A DNA stretch of 64,000 nucleotides from Grammothele lineata (lineage: Eukaryota; Basidiomycota; Agaricomycetes; Polyporales; Polyporaceae), in the NCBI GenBank assembly GCA_002150815.3, contig NDFF03000381.1, positions 372,001 to 436,000 of the forward strand, read 5' to 3'. Under the pieces are notes generated by a model. It ran no database searches, was not told the origin of the DNA, and saw only the letters and a program-made list of their open reading frames with translations. The first letter of the stretch is position 1; each line of letters opens with the position of its first letter. A program made the translations under genes and the position numbers. Of the stretch, positions 60,102-64,000 are shown piece after piece.

Positions 60102-61275
60102 TTAGTGGCTTCGTTCAGATAACCATCGAAGAACAATATCTCTGCATCACGATGGTCAGATAGAACAATCAGGAGTTAAGATATGTGTACACACAGATTA
60201 TGTTGGCTCTTCATCGAGCACTGTTGCAAGGTGAGTTGTTATCCATGGCAAGTAGTGTAAGACACTCACCGAATAACACTATGGCAACACATTTGTATTC
60301 AGCTTGCAATCTCGCGAAAGAAATTGATGAAACTCACCGAGACAGGCCGATTGGTGATCTTGTCAAGTTGGCTGAGGAAAGGCCGGTCAATATGACCCCC
60401 AAATCAGGACCTCGAGAATACGAGCAACTCACAGTGTCTTGATGAGCTCTTGGATGGGTGCGTGGCCCTCCAAGTCGTTCTTGTTCCCCAGCTATAAAGT
60501 GAACGTAAGCTCACGGTATCAGCGCAGCACCTGCGCACGGAGTGATACGGACCACGAGCAGAGGGACACCATGGAGGGTGGGTTGCGCAAGGAGCTGGTG
60601 CAGTTCGAACCGGGCAGTCTCAAACTTCTCTTTCTGTTGGTCAACTATGTTAGATCCGTATTATGCGAGTTCATGAGGGAATGGCACTCACATCCACAGA
60701 GTCTACCACGAACCTATCTCGAGTATCTCAAAGATGTACGAGAACGTTATACGACTAACACTCACACCACGGCATCAACACCATTACAGTATCGCTCCCA
60801 TATTGATCGATATCTCGGTTGGCCTGTAGGGGATTTGTATCCGAAGCGGCATGAGATAGTCGGGAGAACACACCTGCAACGTCCCATATCTTGAGCGTTA
60901 CATTCCCCTTCCTGATCTTCCTCAAGTTAAAGGCCACGGTCGGAACGACATCCTCGCTCCACTTGCAGCATAGTGTCCCGTAAGCCCACAGTGCATAAAG
61001 CAACGTGCATCATGAAGTTGCTCACTTGCCCTGATCCAAGCACGTTGACGAATGATGTCTTGCCCGACGCCTGGCCGTACGTACCCATTCCGTCGTCAAG
61101 CTCGGGTTCTGCGACGGACCCCGAGCAGCGACTCACCTGTAGTCCCACAATCGCAATCTCGGCGCTCTTGGAAAAGAAGAGCCTAGGTACAGTGAGTGGG
61201 ATATAGCTATGCGCGAGGATACCAGCATTCGTACCCACTGAGCCATTGAAGTAAGGAGCCGAAGAATGACGCCAT
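60102..61275 (-). CDS. ARL8: Arf-like small GTPase Arl8
   Basis: This GTPase is linked to lysosome/vacuole positioning and fusion. Twelve exons join in phase to 182 aa (human ARL8 is 186): 61275-61235, 61182-61137, 61070-61026, 60961-60874, 60823-60766, 60713-60692, 60633-60553, 60491-60433, 60371-60338, 60278-60270, 60220-60195, 60141-60102. Motifs: [21 protein letters not shown]1 [30 protein letters not shown]3 [35 protein letters not shown]4 LGNKNDL, TNRPVSCYS and the C-terminal helix [10 protein letters not shown]. There is no N-terminal Gly2, as expected for Arl8. Exon 10 is 9 nt (TGTTATTCG, Cys-Tyr-Ser). G5 reads CYSCSMKS where animals have CYSISCKE. Confidence 0.92.
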
Positions 61276-61675
61276 GGATGCCTTGGGCTAAGTATCAAGC
61301 CGGCAAGGATAGGGCGGTGTGTATTCCAAAAAGTATAATGAGAGAATATTTAGTTGGCACTGCGCGGGCTACAGGTGTCAAAGGAAGAATGGCGAAAGAG
61401 GGAACGTTCAAGGTCCTGAGAGCCGCCGTCCCGCGAGGAGCGACTCGCACGGCGCGGGGAACGCGCGTCAATCCACCTCCACCGCGACAGACCCTGCACG
61501 TGCCTCAAAGGACGCGCCACGAAACCGCGAAATCCGTTATTGGCGGAGTGCTCGCGTTCACCTCTCAGAACCTGGCTTTGTGGCTGTCCCAGGAGCCCCC
61601 ACCCACCAGATTTCATATCATTCCGCCACTATCTTCTCGGCTCTGCTGAGACTTATCCAGCCTTGCTTTGCTTGC
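61276..61675. other. Divergent intergenic region between ARL8 and PET127
   Basis: This 400-bp gap holds no supported gene. Frames open here run upstream of the PET127 start but lack conserved sequence. Confidence 0.4.
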
Positions 61676-64000
61676 ATGTCTATTCGCGCCCTTCTCCGTC
61701 CAGCCCATATTGCCGTACGACCTTGCCTCAACGTCCTTCGCGCTGAACGGACACTACGAACAGACACCACAACGTCGAATGTGCCTACACGTCCTGCGGA
61801 TATCTTAGACTTTCTCACCAGCGGTACGAAAGGGACACCGGGGCCCCAGCATGTGCGAGCAGCCAAGGTACGTGCCGTGTCGCTGTCGTTCAGCGCGTTC
61901 TGGAAGAATTGACCTTCCGCGAAGAAGAAAAAGAAGTCCAAAGCCAAAGGAGGGGCCGCGAAACTTGTTCACGGTATGTGGTATTGCTTGTCATGAATAA
62001 CCATAGCTGATGTAACTATCTCCGTAGAACTGCCACAGCTTTCAGTCAACCAGATCCGCGTAGTGTCAGGTAAAACGCCAGATAGAACCTTCAAGTCGCT
62101 AAAAGGTACGTAAACTCGATACCCTTGAGGCATTACTCTGAAGACATTGCGTTCTAAGATGCTCGACCCTATAATCGGAATAAGGTTCCTCGTTTAGCCC
62201 ATGGGTTGGAGGCTGTCTTGTCAAGGTATGTGTCGACCGTCGATCGTACGCTTGCCATGGCTTATCCTGTGCTGCATAGACCAGGCGTGCATTGGCTTAA
62301 GAATCCTGATACAAACCAATACGACTTCGACCCGCTTTTGGCGACCATCCCCAAGGCGGACGACTTCGCTTTTGACAGACTGGGAGGATTCGTGCCCAGT
62401 TCGAAGGATGTGGTACGTCGCTCGCATTGCTTTGATACCGTTTATTCTGAGACGAATTTCTCGACAAGAAACTCATTAATACTGCACGGTTGGCTGGGTG
62501 TAAATATGTCGGCTCGACATCTTCATTAACGGGGATGATGGCCCAAATTTACCTCCTCCTCTCGCAAGAGAGGAAGGTCAATCTGGATAATCTGAGCGCC
62601 GAGTTTGACAGTGCTGTAAGTGAAGATAATTCTATTCCGTGTCACCAATTGGCTTGACATCAAGGATTGGGGCAGCCCAGATTCTTCACGGCAGGCCAGC
62701 GGATTCCCGTGTCTGTCATTCTTCACTATAATGACGGTATTTACACCACGGACTACGATGGATCGCGGGACGCAGACGATAAGGATGAGATCATTCTCCT
62801 AAAGCTCGTACGTCACATTCTATCCGAACTGGAGGTCAGGTATTAGGTATTAACCGTGCCGTAGGGGACAGTATTAGAGAAGTTCCTGACGCTTCCAAAA
62901 GACGAGTTTGGCATGCTGTTGAAGTCGTATACCGGCGGCGACTTAAGAGTCCCGAAGGATGTGCATCGATACGGACAGGTATGTAGTGACAGTAGTCTTA
63001 CATCTCTGCGTCGATTTCTTATATCTCTTCTAGCACAACAAGTTCCTCATGCGTTCGCAACTTGATTGCTTCGACGGGACACTTCCTGGTACCGGTATCT
63101 TTGATCTAAAAACGCGTGCCATCACTCAGATCCGGCATGACGTTTTCAACTATTCCGTACGCTCACCTCCCGTATTTCTGCTGATACTTTCTTACGCCAT
63201 CTAATCCGGTCTCTGACCGACAGAACTATCTCGACGTCCACCTCGACGCGCTCACGGGTCGACGAGGTAGCTTTGAAGAAGAATACTACGACATGATCCG
63301 CTCTGCGTTCCTCGAGTACTCCTTCCAGGCCCGCATCGGCAACATGGACGGCATCTTCGTCGCGTACCACAACACCGCGCGCATCTTCGGCTTCCAGTAC
63401 GTCTCCCTGCGCGAGATGGACGTCCGCCTTTTCGGCCGTGAAGACGCCGGCGTGCGCGTCTTTCGCCGCGTAGTCTACCTCCTGGAGAAGCTTTACGACG
63501 AGATCGTCAAATGTTTCCCGCACCAGGTGCGCCAGAATCTTCTTTTACGCTGACATATGGGACTCACCGTAGGTGACCGTTTGTGTGTTACAGTCAGTAC
63601 AGTGCACGTTCGAGAAGCGTGGTGATGTCCTACGGGTCTGGGTCGAGCCCCTAGTCTCTAGCGCGAAAGAACCGCCTGTGGCGGAGCTCGTGCTCTCGGT
63701 CAAGAACATCATGTATGGCAGTGAGGTCAAGGGCTCGCATGCGGTCTACTCCGTCGATCCTTGTACGTCTCTTTGTCCTGCCTCCCTACCCCTTCCATTC
63801 CTACATCCGCACTGCTCCTCTTCCACGACAAACGCTAACCGGTCTCATATCACAGGGTCGCTCGAATGGTCCATCGAGCGTGCGACCTTCCCGCAGAGTG
63901 ACATCCTCAAGAGGCGTCGGCGCGCATATAGGCGGCAGCAGACAATTGCGCACTCGCATCCTGGTGCGGTCGCGGACGCGGACGTCGAGATCGACGAGAT
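61676..64000 (+). CDS. PET127: Mitochondrial Pet127-like protein, 5' part (cut by the window edge)
   Basis: Pet127 is an inner-membrane-associated mitochondrial protein involved in RNA processing and turnover. The start MSIRALLRPAHIAVRPCLNV is a presequence. First exons: 61676-61867, 61925-61973 (Lys-rich KKKKSKAKGGAAKLVH), 62028-62105 (QLSVNQIRVVSG), then PYNRNKVPRLAHGLEAVLSR and PGVHWLKNPDTNQYDFDPLL. Further conserved blocks: IPVSVILHYNDGIYTTDYDG, HNKFLMRSQLDCFDGTLPGT with GIFDLKTRAI, RRGSFEEEYYDMIRSAFLEY with SFQARIGNMDGIFVAYHNTA, and REMDVRLFGRE. The PD-(D/E)xK-like character of the FDLKTRA segment is an inference. The frame continues past 63870 (WSLEWSIERA) and is still open at the edge. 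Confidence 0.9.

Overview
The window is nuclear DNA of a filamentous basidiomycete, most likely an Agaricomycete and possibly a polypore (that rank is inference). Evidence: nearly every gene is broken by introns of about 45-90 nt with GTRNGT-type donors and YAG acceptors; coding exons are GC-rich; there are fungal Zn2Cys6 regulators; one gene encodes a DUF6533 membrane protein, a family I know mainly from Agaricomycotina; and the housekeeping genes (ALG6, EAF7, ARO7, THI4, HST) are fungal in type. All gene models were spliced by hand from reading frame, splice sites and family motifs. No transcript or database was consulted.

Layout. 0-8 kb: the tail of an unknown gene, then NAS2/PSMD9 (proteasome assembly chaperone), ALG6 (N-glycan glucosyltransferase), an unknown 237-aa protein, RPL17 and EAF7 (NuA4 subunit). 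9-11.6 kb: ILV3 (dihydroxy-acid dehydratase). 13-24 kb: the most unusual block. It holds a Zn2Cys6 regulator, a septin-like GTPase whose reading frame continues by splicing into two tandem Zn2Cys6 clusters, and a second septin-like GTPase. 24.5-30.8 kb: ARO7 (chorismate mutase), THI4 (thiazole synthase) and an NDK-like protein that lacks the catalytic histidine. 32-37.7 kb: a DUF6533 membrane protein, TAM41 (mitochondrial CDP-DAG synthase) and a Ser-rich unknown. 38.9-43 kb: a 17-exon TmpL-like protein (adenylation domain, membrane helices, reductase-like domain). 43-46.6 kb: a stretch without recognisable genes. 46.6-55.4 kb: RAD50, a small SCOC-like coiled coil, an F-box gene with an apparent frameshift, and RPN13. 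55.9-64 kb: an HST-type sirtuin, four-unit polyubiquitin, ARL8 (12 exons) and the start of PET127, which runs off the right edge.

Most of the block is core metabolism and cell maintenance: proteasome and ubiquitin (NAS2, RPN13, polyubiquitin), chromatin and DNA repair (EAF7, HST, RAD50), mitochondria (ILV3, TAM41, PET127), amino-acid and cofactor synthesis (ILV3, ARO7, THI4). They are not arranged as a pathway cluster. The exception is 13-24 kb, where two duplicated families (septin-like G domains and Zn2Cys6 clusters) are interleaved and joined. Splice positions shared inside each family point to origin by duplication.

A second recurring theme is very small exons. Coding exons of 9, 12, 15, 16, 18 and 22 nt are needed to restore conserved protein motifs in six different genes, and RPL17 has only 4 coding nt (ATGG) in its first exon.
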